From NCBI GenBank assembly GCA_045577075.1, contig JAZNHR010000012.1, forward strand, positions 1 to 29,448: a stretch of DNA of 29,448 nt, in the 5' to 3' direction. Below, in pieces: positions 22,260 through 29,448 of this stretch (positions are counted from its first letter, which is position 1; each line of letters opens with the position of its first letter). Below the pieces are notes generated by a model. It did no database searches. It had not been told where the DNA came from and saw only the letters and a program-made list of their open reading frames with translations. This DNA is from SIG447 sp045577075. Lineage in GTDB: Bacteria > Bacillota > Clostridia > UMGS1883 > UMGS1540. Both the position numbers and the translations under genes were made by a program.

Positions 22260-22945
22260 ATGTTACTGCCTTCTCTCTTTTCATTATATTCCCTCTCCGC
22301 CTGTGAAAGCCGCAGGTAGAAGGGCGATGCCTCATGGGGCGATATGGGCGCTATCTCCTTTGCCGCCAAGGCAACGGAGGAAGCCCTATGGTAAAGAAGA
22401 TGGGGCGGGGCAAATTGTGCCCTCTTTCCCATTTCCGCCATAATCTTTTCTTTATGTACCGGCACGCCGTCCCCTACAAAGAGCGCCGTGTCAAGCTCGG
22501 GAAGAAGCTGGGCGAGGGGCATGGCACGCATGGGCGTGATTTCTTTTATGGTGCCGCCTTCGGAAAGGTACGTTGCCGTATACACTTCCCCGCGCCTCGC
22601 ATCCATAATCGGTACGATTACGCCGCCGCAGGCTACCACATTATAGGCAAGGGCCAAGAGCGTAGGCACGGGGCATATGGGCTTTTCTGCGCCAAGCGCC
22701 AGCCCCTTCGCCGTTCCCATGCCAATCCGCACACCCGTAAAGGAGCCGGGGCCGCTACTTACCGCCACCGCATCCATATCCGAAACGGCGAGCCCTGCCG
22801 CAGCGAGTGCCGCGTCCACTAGAGGCAAAAGGGTCTGGGAATGAGTAAGACCATTATTTAAAAACTGTTCGCTGATAAGTTTGTCGCCGCTATACACTGC
22901 GGCACCGGCACTTTGTGCCGCGCTTTCAATTGCCAGAATGTTCAT
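22253..22945 (-). CDS. tsaB: tRNA t6A synthesis protein TsaB
   Basis: 230 residues from the ATG at 22945, which lies one base after the histidine-kinase stop and has GGAGG inside the kinase 3' end; the longer frame would overlap that gene. It belongs to the ASKHA fold; MNILAIESAAQSAGAAV, THSQTLLP and SSGPGSFTGVRIGMGTAKGLA are hallmark blocks. TsaB is the non-catalytic scaffold of TsaD in N6-threonylcarbamoyl-adenosine synthesis; TsaE is encoded later in the same run. It overlaps rpiB. Confidence 0.95.
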   Translation of the reverse strand: MNILAIESAAQSAGAAVYSGDKLISEQFLNNGLTHSQTLLPLVDAALAAAGLAVSDMDAVAVSSGPGSFTGVRIGMGTAKGLALGAEKPICPVPTLLALAYNVVACGGVIVPIMDARRGEVYTATYLSEGGTIKEITPMRAMPLAQLLPELDTALFVGDGVPVHKEKIMAEMGKRAQFAPPHLLYHRASSVALAAKEIAPISPHEASPFYLRLSQAEREYNEKREGSNIC

Positions 22946-22946
22946 A

Positions 22947-24722
22947 TTAAGCCTCCGCCGTCTCTTCACCGCCGCCGTAAATCGGGAGCAATATCCGCAC
23001 CACCGTGCCTCTCCCCTTGCCGCTTTTTATCGTAATTCTGCCCCCGTGGGCCTCTACGATTTCTTTGGCAATGGCAAGCCCGAGACCTGTACCGCCCATC
23101 TTGCGGCTTCTGGCCTTGTCTACCCGGTAGAAACGCTCAAAAATACGGGGCAAATCTGCCTCGGGAATCCCGATACCCGTATCCGTTACCGTAATGACCG
23201 CCTCTGTAAGCCGTGCGGCACATTCTACATGAATGTCCCCGTATTCGGGGGTATATTTAATCGCATTGGAAACGATGTTGACAAGCACCTGTTCAATTCT
23301 GTCCTTATCGCCGTTTACATCCGGCATATCCGGTGCATGGTTTGTAAATTTCAGGCGCTGGTTATGCTTTTCCGCCTCCAGTCCCAGCCGCTGGACAACG
23401 CTTTCCGCAAGGCGCGGCAGGGAAAAGGGCATTTTTTTAATCACATGCCCGTAGTCTAGCTGGGAAAGCATCAAAAGGTCACGCACAAGGCGCGTCATGC
23501 GGTCCGCCTCGTCGCAAATAACGCGAAGGAAGTTTTTCTCCATAGAACCTTCCTCTGCCGCTTCGAGTAGCGTTTCGCCGTAGCTTTTCACGTTTGTAAG
23601 CGGTGTGCGAAGCTCGTGGGAAACGTTGGCAACAAATTCCCTTCGCGAGTCTTCCAGTCGCTGCTGCTCCGTAATATCCTGGAGCACCACAACGATACCG
23701 CTTGCCGGGCCCTTCTCGGGCGTCAATTTCGCAAAGTATGCCCGGATATGCATATTATCTACCGTAATGGTTTTTTCCACCGTGTTATCCGTTTCCAGAT
23801 ACAAAAGGGTATTCATGGAGACGCCTACGGAGAGCCTTGCCATCAGGTCATCAAGCGGCTCCCCCTCTTCTCCTAAGGACAGCAGCCGCCGCGCGGCAGG
23901 GTTTATATGCATGACGCTCCCGTCTCTGTAAAACGCCATAACGCCGTCCGCCATGTAGGCAAGTACGGTTTCCACCTTGTTTTTCTCCGCCGCAATGTCG
24001 GCAAGGGTGCGCCTAAGCTCCGCCGCCATGGTGTTAAAGGAGCCGGTAAGCTCCCCGATTTCATCGTCGTGCCGCACTTCCGTCTTTCCGTCAAAATCCC
24101 CGGCGGCAAGCTTTTCCGCCCGTTTTTTAAGCGACGCAATGGGTGCGGTAATGGTTTTGGACAAAATAAGCCCCAAAAGCACTGCGAGAAACAGCCCGAG
24201 TAATAGCCCCCATAAAATAATTGTAAAAATATTTTCTAAAATGCCGTACAGCTCTTCCTTCGTGTCGCTGATATAAATAATATATCGGGCTTTGCCGTCC
24301 TCCATAACGGGGTAGGCATAGTCCATAACCGTGCTGCGCCTGTCCACATTGCCGCCGACCTCTCCGGAAAGTGCCGTCAGCACATTTTCCGTCGCCCCCA
24401 CGCCCTCTGTGCCGTCCGGGGCATAAAGCACCCGTCCGTCCGTGCCGGAAAGAACGTAGTAGTTTCGGTAGGAGTCAATCCCCATACGCCCCACGTACGT
24501 TTCCAGTAGCGTTTTCAGCCCATCCAGAGAGTCCCCGCGGGACGCGGTGCGAAGCTGGTCGGCCATGTCCCGAGTAAACACCGTTTCCTCCATCTGGGCA
24601 CGGAATTCATTATGGTAATATTTACTGATACTCGTTAAAAGAAAGGTACCCACCACCAGCATAACGGAAACAACGAGCAGCAAAAACAGGGTGAGCACTT
24701 TCCACTGAATACTTTTAAACAT
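22947..24722 (-). CDS. WalK-like sensor histidine kinase
   Basis: 591 residues from the ATG at 24722, overlapping the regulator stop in TGATG; a TTG one codon earlier is possible. TM1 (about 8-30), an outer sensor domain of about 130 residues, TM2 (165-189), HAMP (190-243), PAS (about 250-355), HisKA with phospho-acceptor His369 in SHELRTPLTNVKSYGE, and HATPase_c (NIVSNAIKYTPE, DTGIGI, GGTGLGLAIAKEI). The domain order is that of WalK, which together with WalR controls wall hydrolases in Bacillota. The usual walH, walI and walJ genes do not follow; tsaB does. PhoR-like specificity cannot be excluded. Confidence 0.88.
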   Translation of the reverse strand: MFKSIQWKVLTLFLLLVVSVMLVVGTFLLTSISKYYHNEFRAQMEETVFTRDMADQLRTASRGDSLDGLKTLLETYVGRMGIDSYRNYYVLSGTDGRVLYAPDGTEGVGATENVLTALSGEVGGNVDRRSTVMDYAYPVMEDGKARYIIYISDTKEELYGILENIFTIILWGLLLGLFLAVLLGLILSKTITAPIASLKKRAEKLAAGDFDGKTEVRHDDEIGELTGSFNTMAAELRRTLADIAAEKNKVETVLAYMADGVMAFYRDGSVMHINPAARRLLSLGEEGEPLDDLMARLSVGVSMNTLLYLETDNTVEKTITVDNMHIRAYFAKLTPEKGPASGIVVVLQDITEQQRLEDSRREFVANVSHELRTPLTNVKSYGETLLEAAEEGSMEKNFLRVICDEADRMTRLVRDLLMLSQLDYGHVIKKMPFSLPRLAESVVQRLGLEAEKHNQRLKFTNHAPDMPDVNGDKDRIEQVLVNIVSNAIKYTPEYGDIHVECAARLTEAVITVTDTGIGIPEADLPRIFERFYRVDKARSRKMGGTGLGLAIAKEIVEAHGGRITIKSGKGRGTVVRILLPIYGGGEETAEA

Positions 24723-25411
24723 CAATCTGCCTTCAAATAGTAACCTACACCGCGCTTTGTAATAATATGGCGCGGTTCGGCAGGATTATCCTCTATTTTT
24801 TCCCGAAGCCGGCGAATCGTTACGTCCACCGTGCGAACTTCCCCGAAATATTCGTATCCCCAGACCTGCTCGAGAAGATTTTCACGGGTGAAAATCCGCC
24901 CCGGCTGCTGGGCAAGGAACTTCAGTAGCTCAAATTCCCGCAAGGTAAGCTCCACCACCTGACCGTTTCGTGTAATCTCGTACCGGTCACAAAGAATACA
25001 AAACTCGCCAAACCGAATAACCTGGCTGTCTTTCGGCTCCGTCGTCTTATCCGTGCGGCGCAGGTGCGCCTTGACTCTTGCCATAAGCTCTCGTACGCCA
25101 AAGGGCTTTGTGATATAATCGTCCGCCCCCATCTCCAGGCCTACCACCTTGTCAAGCTCCTCATCTCTTGCTGTGAGCATGAGAATCGGCACCGTGCTCT
25201 TTTCCCGCACTCTGCGACAGACGTCAAACCCGTCCATGCCGGGGAGCATCACGTCCAATAGGATAAGGTCCGGCGCTTTGGTAAGTGCAAGGTTTAGGCC
25301 TTCCTCGCCGTCCAAGGCATATATGACTTTATAATTTTCTCTTTCCAGATTAAATTTTAAAATGTCCACAATCGGTTTTTCGTCCTCAATAATCAGAATT
25401 AACCGCTGCAT
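24722..25411 (-). CDS. WalR-like response regulator, OmpR family
   Basis: 229 residues from the ATG at 25411 (GAGGTG about six bases upstream); a GTG three codons earlier is an alternative. The receiver domain has LILIIEDEKP, phospho-acceptor LLDVMLPGMDG and TAR and K sites (LTARDEE, ITKPFG); the winged helix ends VWGYEYFGEVRTVDVTIR. The C-terminal half is very close to WalR/YycF. It is the first gene of the 17-gene run and overlaps its kinase, so the pair is co-translated. Confidence 0.9.
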   Translation of the reverse strand: MQRLILIIEDEKPIVDILKFNLERENYKVIYALDGEEGLNLALTKAPDLILLDVMLPGMDGFDVCRRVREKSTVPILMLTARDEELDKVVGLEMGADDYITKPFGVRELMARVKAHLRRTDKTTEPKDSQVIRFGEFCILCDRYEITRNGQVVELTLREFELLKFLAQQPGRIFTRENLLEQVWGYEYFGEVRTVDVTIRRLREKIEDNPAEPRHIITKRGVGYYLKAD

Positions 25412-25446
25412 CCTCGTCACCTCGCGCTTTCCTCTGTTTTCCTATA

Positions 25447-25475
25447 ATTATACAATAAAAAAATTCCCTTGTCAA
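25447..25475 (-). promoter_or_regulatory. Consensus promoter of the long minus-strand operon
   Basis: On minus, TTGACA (25470-25475), 17-base spacer, TATAAT (25447-25452), 36 bases before the regulator start. Confidence 0.9.
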
Positions 25476-25501
25476 GAAATTAGCATACGATATATTTCTT
25501 C

Positions 25502-25531
25502 TTGACTTTCCTATATATAGTATGGTATACT
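25502..25531 (+). promoter_or_regulatory. Promoter of uxaE
   Basis: TTGACT (25502-25507), 18-base spacer, TATACT (25526-25531). The palindrome AGTAT-GGT-ATACT (25519-25531) covers the -10 box and may bind a regulator. Confidence 0.7.
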
Positions 25532-25568
25532 TTTCCTGACGAAATATATGCAAAAAGGAGAAAGTACC

Positions 25569-26990
25569 ATGAAAATATTTGAAAAGTCCGTTCGGGAAAT
25601 AGACGGCGTAAAAATTTATATGGCAGAATTCGGCGGCGAAACGGCTCTTCTTTCAGAAGGCGATGCAGGCTTTATGGGCGAAAAGACGGAACTTGACGGC
25701 AAAACCGTCACGGTTGCACCCTTAAACCACGAAAACGCCTGCGTCCTTCGTAAGCTTTTCCCCTTTACGGCACCGACGCGCGTTCTCGGCAAAGAACGTA
25801 GCTTTGGCGTAGGGGACCGCCTTGGCATCGCCACCCCCGGCCACATTGCCGTATTTGAAAAATATGATGCGTACCCCGTTTTGGCACAGCAGTCCATGCG
25901 TGAGCTGACGCTTACGGACCGCACCTATGAGGATGTTCTCGACTGCGCCACCTTCGCCGTATATCGTGACGGCTTTGAAAAAGGCTTCGGCGCGGATGGC
26001 GACCATCTGAAAAAAGCAGAGGACGTTCGCTATGCCTTAGACCTCGGCTTTACCATGATTACCCTTGACTGCTCTGATTTTATTGATAACGATGCCGCCG
26101 CCCTTACAGACGCGGAAGTGGAAAAGGCATACGAAAAGAACGAAGAACTCGAAGGCATTTACCTTGGGGGAAGCTTTGACGTTGGCGAAGGTGTTTCCCT
26201 TTCCTTCTCCCCCGAAGAACTCCGCCGCATTGTGCTCGTATACGGAAAAGCTATCGACTTCGCCGTTTCCATCTACGAAGAATTCTTTAAAGACGGCAAG
26301 TATGATGCCGACTTTGAAATTTCCATTGACGAAACCTTAACCCCCACCACCCCCTTACAGCACTTCTTTGTTGCAAACGAACTTACCCGTCGCGGCGTAA
26401 AATTCGCCACCATGGCACCGCGTTTTTGCGGCGAATTCCAGAAGGGTATCGACTATATCGGCGACCTTGACCAGTTCACAAGCGAAATGACCGTGCACAG
26501 CCAGCTTGCCCGCCACTTCGGCTACAAGCTGAGTATCCATTCCGGCTCTGATAAGTTCTCTACCTTCCCGATTATCGGGGAAAAAACCCGCGGCATTTTC
26601 CATGTAAAGACCGCCGGCACAAACTGGCTCGAAGCGATGCGCGTTATCGCTATGGTAGACCCCAAATTCTACCGCGAAGTACACGCCTATGCGCTGGAAG
26701 CCTTTGATGAGGCCACCAAGTACTACCACGTTACGACGGACCTTACAAAAATTAAGCCCCTCTCCGAAGTCAGCGACGCGGACCTTCCCAAGTATTTTGA
26801 CGAAAACGATGCCCGTCAGCTCATTCATATTACCTACGGCCTTATCTTAAGCCGCAAAAATGCTGACGGTAGCTTTACCTTCCGGGATAAACTCTACAGC
26901 CTCTGGCGCGAGCATGAAGCCGTGTACACGGGCGCGCTTGTCCGCCACATCGGCCGTCACTTAAACCTGCTCGGCGTAAAGGAAAACTAA
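25569..26990 (+). CDS. uxaE: Tagaturonate epimerase (UxaE family)
   Basis: 473 residues from the ATG at 25569 (AAGGAG at 25555-25560); an upstream in-frame ATG at 25548 precedes that site. Conserved blocks of UxaE are present: LNHENACVLRK, FGVGDRLGIATPGH, AQQSMREL, FGADGDH, HSGSDKFSTFP, HVKTAGTNWLEA and RQLIHITYG. Thermotoga UxaE converts D-tagaturonate to D-fructuronate in hexuronate breakdown, linking galacturonate and glucuronate pathways. None of the other hexuronate genes (uxaC, uxuA, kdgK) are here, so it stands alone, possibly as part of pectin-type polysaccharide use together with surface glycosidases elsewhere. Length matches the family. Confidence 0.9.
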   Translation: MKIFEKSVREIDGVKIYMAEFGGETALLSEGDAGFMGEKTELDGKTVTVAPLNHENACVLRKLFPFTAPTRVLGKERSFGVGDRLGIATPGHIAVFEKYDAYPVLAQQSMRELTLTDRTYEDVLDCATFAVYRDGFEKGFGADGDHLKKAEDVRYALDLGFTMITLDCSDFIDNDAAALTDAEVEKAYEKNEELEGIYLGGSFDVGEGVSLSFSPEELRRIVLVYGKAIDFAVSIYEEFFKDGKYDADFEISIDETLTPTTPLQHFFVANELTRRGVKFATMAPRFCGEFQKGIDYIGDLDQFTSEMTVHSQLARHFGYKLSIHSGSDKFSTFPIIGEKTRGIFHVKTAGTNWLEAMRVIAMVDPKFYREVHAYALEAFDEATKYYHVTTDLTKIKPLSEVSDADLPKYFDENDARQLIHITYGLILSRKNADGSFTFRDKLYSLWREHEAVYTGALVRHIGRHLNLLGVKEN

Positions 26991-26995
26991 CAAAC

Positions 26996-27027
26996 AAAAG
27001 CGGACGGCGAGGGTGCCGTCCGCTTTT
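26996..27027 (+). terminator. Hairpin between uxaE and nadE
   Basis: A 13-bp stem, AAAAGCGGACGGC (26996-27008) with GCCGTCCGCTTTT (27015-27027) around GAGGGT, ending in only four T. The nadE ribosome site starts within a few bases, leaving no room for a promoter between. Confidence 0.85.
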
Positions 27028-27045
27028 CTAAAGGGAGGAAACGAA

Positions 27046-27792
27046 ATGTTCCAAGCGGACAAAATAAAAAACGATTGCATAAAATGGATTCAGGATTTCT
27101 TCTTGCAAAACGGCAAGGACTGTAATGCCGTTGTGGGCATTTCCGGCGGCAAGGACAGCTCCGTGGTTGCCGCCCTTTGCGCAGAGGCTCTCGGACGCGA
27201 CCGGGTTATCGGCGTTTTAATGCCCTGCGGTGAGCAGGCGGATATTGACGCGGCGTACGCCCTCGTAAACCACCTCGGTATTCGTCACTATGAGGTCAAT
27301 ATCAAAGCCGCCATGGATGGGATTTTAGCCGCACTGCCGAAAGATTTACCCCTCACGTCCCAAACGACGCAGAACCTGCCGCCCCGTATTCGTATGGCAA
27401 CCCTGTATGCTATCTCCCAAAGCGTAAACGGCAGAGTGGCAAACACCTGTAACCTTTCCGAGGACTGGGTGGGTTACTCCACAAGATACGGCGACGCCGC
27501 CGGGGACTTTTCGCCCCTCGCGCACCTAACTGTGACGGAAATCCGCGAAATCGGCATGTCCCTCGGCCTTCCCCATGCCCTCGTTTATAAAACGCCCATT
27601 GACGGCCTTTGCGGCAAAACGGACGAGGAAAACCTCGGCTTTACCTACGCGGATTTAGACGTGTATATCCGCGAAGGGAAAATTGACGATGCAGAAACAA
27701 AATCCATCATTGACAAAAAGCATAAAAATAATCTTTTCAAACTGCAGCTGATGCCTTCGTTTATGCCGGAGGGCTTACAAGAAGGACAGTAA
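27046..27792 (+). CDS. nadE: NH3-dependent NAD synthetase
   Basis: 248 residues; ATG at 27046 has AAGGGAGG at 27031-27038. It makes NAD from nicotinate adenine dinucleotide with ATP and ammonia. The PP-loop is GISGGKDSSVVAAL (33-46); NLSEDWVGYSTRYGD and PIDGLCGKTDEENLGF are further motifs. There is no N-terminal glutaminase domain, so it belongs to the short ammonia-using type. It lies 55 bases after uxaE behind a terminator-like hairpin, so its expression probably depends on read-through or a promoter inside uxaE. Confidence 0.96.
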   Translation: MFQADKIKNDCIKWIQDFFLQNGKDCNAVVGISGGKDSSVVAALCAEALGRDRVIGVLMPCGEQADIDAAYALVNHLGIRHYEVNIKAAMDGILAALPKDLPLTSQTTQNLPPRIRMATLYAISQSVNGRVANTCNLSEDWVGYSTRYGDAAGDFSPLAHLTVTEIREIGMSLGLPHALVYKTPIDGLCGKTDEENLGFTYADLDVYIREGKIDDAETKSIIDKKHKNNLFKLQLMPSFMPEGLQEGQ

Positions 27793-27798
27793 AAAGCA

Positions 27799-27836
27799 AA
27801 CCTCTCAAAAGGCTTTTGCCGATTGAGAGGTTTTTT
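27799..27836 (+). terminator. Terminator after nadE
   Basis: AACCTCTCAA (27799-27808) pairs with TTGAGAGGTT (27823-27832), with an inner GGC-TTTT-GCC stem, then a T-run to 27836. It probably also ends the convergent nuclease gene. Confidence 0.9.
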
Positions 27837-27843
27837 ACTTCTG

Positions 27844-28911
27844 TTATTCTTTCTCTTCCTGTTGCAAATAGAACATCGTTTTTTGTGCCTCGATTTCGGC
27901 ACGGAGCTCTTCTTCTGTAGGCAAATATAATTTGTATTTTGTAGCAAACAGCTGCTCATTTCCGTGAAGAATGGAATATCGTGCAATATCCTCGTCCGTA
28001 TCCGAGCAAAGAACAATACCGATTGTAGGATTGTCGCCTTCGCTACGTTTCATCTCATCATACATCCTGATATACATATCCATTTGTCCTACATCTTGAT
28101 GGGTGATTTTGCTTGTTTTTAAATCAATTAAAACAAAGCATTTCAGGATATAATTATAAAATACAAGGTCGACATAATAGTCTTGTTTTTCGGTGTGGAT
28201 ATGTTGCTGTCTTGCCACAAAAGCATATCCTTTTCCGAGTTCCATAAGGAATTTTTGTAAGTTTGAAATGATATTGTTTTCTAATTCACTCTCTGTAAAG
28301 GAGGCCTCTGCTCCCAGGCCTAAAAACTCGGCAATAACCGGATTTTTAATAAACTCCAGCTTAGCATCATCATACCCCGATGTAAGCGTTTTCATTTCGG
28401 ACTCAGCTATTTCTTTGTTTTGCGATTGGAGCAAACGATGATAATATTGTGAGGATATGTTTCTTTGAAGCGTTCGGACGCTCCATGTCTGCTCGGCGGC
28501 TTCTTTTGCATACCACTCGCGGACTTTGGCATCATTTACCTGTAACAGCACGCGATAATGCGTCCAAGAAAGCAACGGCATAGATTTTCCACTCACCGAG
28601 TGGAAAATCTCCGGAAAAGATTTATAAAACGAATAAAAACTGTATAAATTCGTTTTTGTAAACCCTTTGCCGTAAATTTCCGATAACTCTTTTGATAATT
28701 CTTTTATGATTCCCGTTCCGTATTCCGCACGATTTCCGCCCTTTAATTCTTCCTCTGCAATTCTGTATCCGAGAAGCCAATTTCGCTTAACGAGCGCAAA
28801 ATTCACCGCCTGATAAGCCTGCTGTCTCGACGCTTCTATGATTCCGCGCATATCGCAAAGAATATCATCGGATTTTACATATTGTATTAAATCCGTTTGC
28901 TTTTCCTGCAT
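27844..28911 (-). CDS. DUF1016 (YhcG-type) PD-(D/E)XK nuclease
   Basis: 355 residues; the ATG at 28911 is preferred because a GAGGTGG ribosome site lies just before it, though a GTG three codons upstream is possible. The N-terminal DUF1016 wHTH-like part (about 10-170) has GWYIG-like region NWLLGYRI and the conserved YGTGIIKELSKEL, WTHYRVLL and WSVRTLQRNI. The C-terminal nuclease part has DYYVDLVFYN and FVLIDLKTSKI, the D...(E/D)xK pattern with D and K, and QMDMYI. Members are often found in mobile or defence contexts, and their substrate is uncertain. Here it is a single gene next to small DNA-binding genes. Confidence 0.9.
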   Translation of the reverse strand: MQEKQTDLIQYVKSDDILCDMRGIIEASRQQAYQAVNFALVKRNWLLGYRIAEEELKGGNRAEYGTGIIKELSKELSEIYGKGFTKTNLYSFYSFYKSFPEIFHSVSGKSMPLLSWTHYRVLLQVNDAKVREWYAKEAAEQTWSVRTLQRNISSQYYHRLLQSQNKEIAESEMKTLTSGYDDAKLEFIKNPVIAEFLGLGAEASFTESELENNIISNLQKFLMELGKGYAFVARQQHIHTEKQDYYVDLVFYNYILKCFVLIDLKTSKITHQDVGQMDMYIRMYDEMKRSEGDNPTIGIVLCSDTDEDIARYSILHGNEQLFATKYKLYLPTEEELRAEIEAQKTMFYLQQEEKE

Positions 28912-28947
28912 GTATTCCACCTCTCATTGTGTTTCATTCTCAAAAAT

Positions 28948-28988
28948 AAAAAGGCTGTGGCAAGATGATTCCATTTTTGCAACAGTCC
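28948..28988 (-). terminator. Terminator of the RHH-like gene
   Basis: On minus, GGACTGTTGCAA (28977-28988) pairs imperfectly with TTGCCACAGCC (28953-28963), followed by TTTTT (28948-28952). Confidence 0.6.
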
Positions 28989-28991
28989 GTT

Positions 28992-29132
28992 CTATTTCTC
29001 TTTCAAATATTCTTTTAAAATCAAGTTGATGAACTGGGAAAGGGAGCGGTCGTCCTCTTCCGCTTCCGCACGCAGTTTTACCAGTATATCTTTATCCACA
29101 GTAATGCTGACTTTTTCTTTTAACGGCTTCAT
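28992..29132 (-). CDS. Ribbon-helix-helix-like small protein
   Basis: 46 residues from the ATG at 29132, set by AAGGAGG (29140-29146 read on minus) seven bases upstream; the longer frame upstream is rejected. KVSITVDKDILVKLRAEAEEDDRSLSQFINLILKEYL fits a single CopG/Arc-type ribbon-helix-helix: beta strand (VSITVD), then two helices. Such proteins dimerise and act as repressors or antitoxins. No toxin gene is adjacent on the same strand. It is divergent from the AbrB-like gene, and the two share a 109-base control region. Confidence 0.78.
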   Translation of the reverse strand: MKPLKEKVSITVDKDILVKLRAEAEEDDRSLSQFINLILKEYLKEK

Positions 29133-29179
29133 TTTCCTGCCTCCTTGTAAATCATTATACAATAAAATCAGCAAAAGTA

Positions 29180-29208
29180 TTGACAAGTAGTATAAAGTAG
29201 TATAAAAT
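29180..29208 (+). promoter_or_regulatory. Promoter with tandem 10-bp repeat
   Basis: TTGACA (29180-29185), 17-base spacer, TAAAAT (29203-29208). The spacer is a perfect tandem repeat AAGTAGTATA at 29185-29194 and 29195-29204, one helical turn apart: a likely operator for one of the flanking DNA-binding proteins. Confidence 0.75.
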
Positions 29209-29241
29209 AAGATATATTAAACGATGAATGGAGGAAAATAA

Positions 29242-29421
29242 ATGTCGGTCGGCATACAGAAAAAGATTGACAATCTGGGGCGCATCACACTCCCGAAGGA
29301 ATATCGGGATTTTTATCATATGGAGCCGGAAACAACGGTTTGCGTCAAAGGAACGCCGGAGGGTCTCTTAATCACCCACCCCAAATACAAGGTGGTGGAA
29401 ATTGAAACAAAAGAGGCGTAA
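29242..29421 (+). CDS. AbrB/SpoVT-type small DNA-binding protein
   Basis: 59 residues, start set by GGAGGA at 29230-29235. KIDNLGRITLPKEYRDFYHMEPETTVCV is the swapped-hairpin AbrB domain (DxxGRIxLPxxxR). Such proteins are transition-state regulators or antitoxins of MazF/PemK-type toxins; whether a toxin gene follows is not visible because the window ends 27 bases later. Its promoter contains two tandem 10-bp repeats. The divergent neighbour is an RHH-like protein. Confidence 0.88.
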   Translation: MSVGIQKKIDNLGRITLPKEYRDFYHMEPETTVCVKGTPEGLLITHPKYKVVEIETKEA

Positions 29422-29448
29422 AAAACACGAAAAAAATTTGCATAGTTT

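Noticed and set aside
25569..26990. Nicotinate phosphoribosyltransferase (because nadE is next door)
   Set aside because: The motifs match UxaE throughout and no NAPRTase motif is seen.

Overview
The window looks like a chromosomal piece of a Clostridia-type member of the Bacillota. Reasons: S-layer-homology (SLH) cell-surface proteins, a WalR/WalK-type two-component system, HPr kinase/phosphorylase, NrdR, formate-tetrahydrofolate ligase, strong AGGAGG-type ribosome sites, and consensus TTGACA/TATAAT promoters with 17-base spacers. No rRNA, tRNA, transposase or CRISPR array was recognised.

Left part (1-5000, + strand): two surface proteins with InlB-type repeats and three SLH domains. The first is cut by the window edge. 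The second is a complete secreted multidomain protein with a carbohydrate-binding module and a glycosidase-like barrel. Their 3' ends are a colinear repeat of about 960 bases at a constant offset of 3549, running past the stop codons into a small BFD-like [2Fe-2S] protein gene. That small gene is intact after copy two and reduced to 10 codons after copy one. Copy two carries a new stop codon that removes the last nine residues.

Accessory part (5080-8900): a promoter, a long rod-like structured RNA and an intrinsic terminator, followed by a very small Cys-rich ORF that may be frameshifted. Then come a small membrane protein behind a 10-bp-arm palindrome, a decayed 3' end of an HTH gene, a SLOG-family gene divergent from an intact Xre-type HTH gene, a secreted protein with a copper-amine-oxidase-type N domain and MORN repeats, and a Phd/Doc toxin-antitoxin pair with its promoter and operator.

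Core part (8988-25411): a PAP2 phosphatase gene on +, then a long run of 17 minus-strand genes. In transcription order: walR-like, walK-like, tsaB, rpiB, nrdR, gltX, a DivIVA-like gene, comM, fhs, tsaE, a YjbQ-family gene, proB, proA, hprK, a ROK kinase gene, murB, rapZ. A consensus promoter precedes the response regulator and a new promoter probably precedes fhs. The run joins envelope signalling and cell-wall synthesis, tRNA modification and charging, one-carbon metabolism, proline synthesis and carbon control.

Right part (25500-end): a tagaturonate epimerase gene (uxaE) and nadE on +, a DUF1016-type PD-(D/E)XK nuclease on -, and a divergent pair of small DNA-binding proteins (RHH-like and AbrB-like) sharing a control region. 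The most promising unexplained items are the structured RNA with its Cys-rich ORF, the duplicated SLH/ferredoxin unit, and the SLOG/HTH module flanked by copies of one HTH-tail-plus-terminator sequence.
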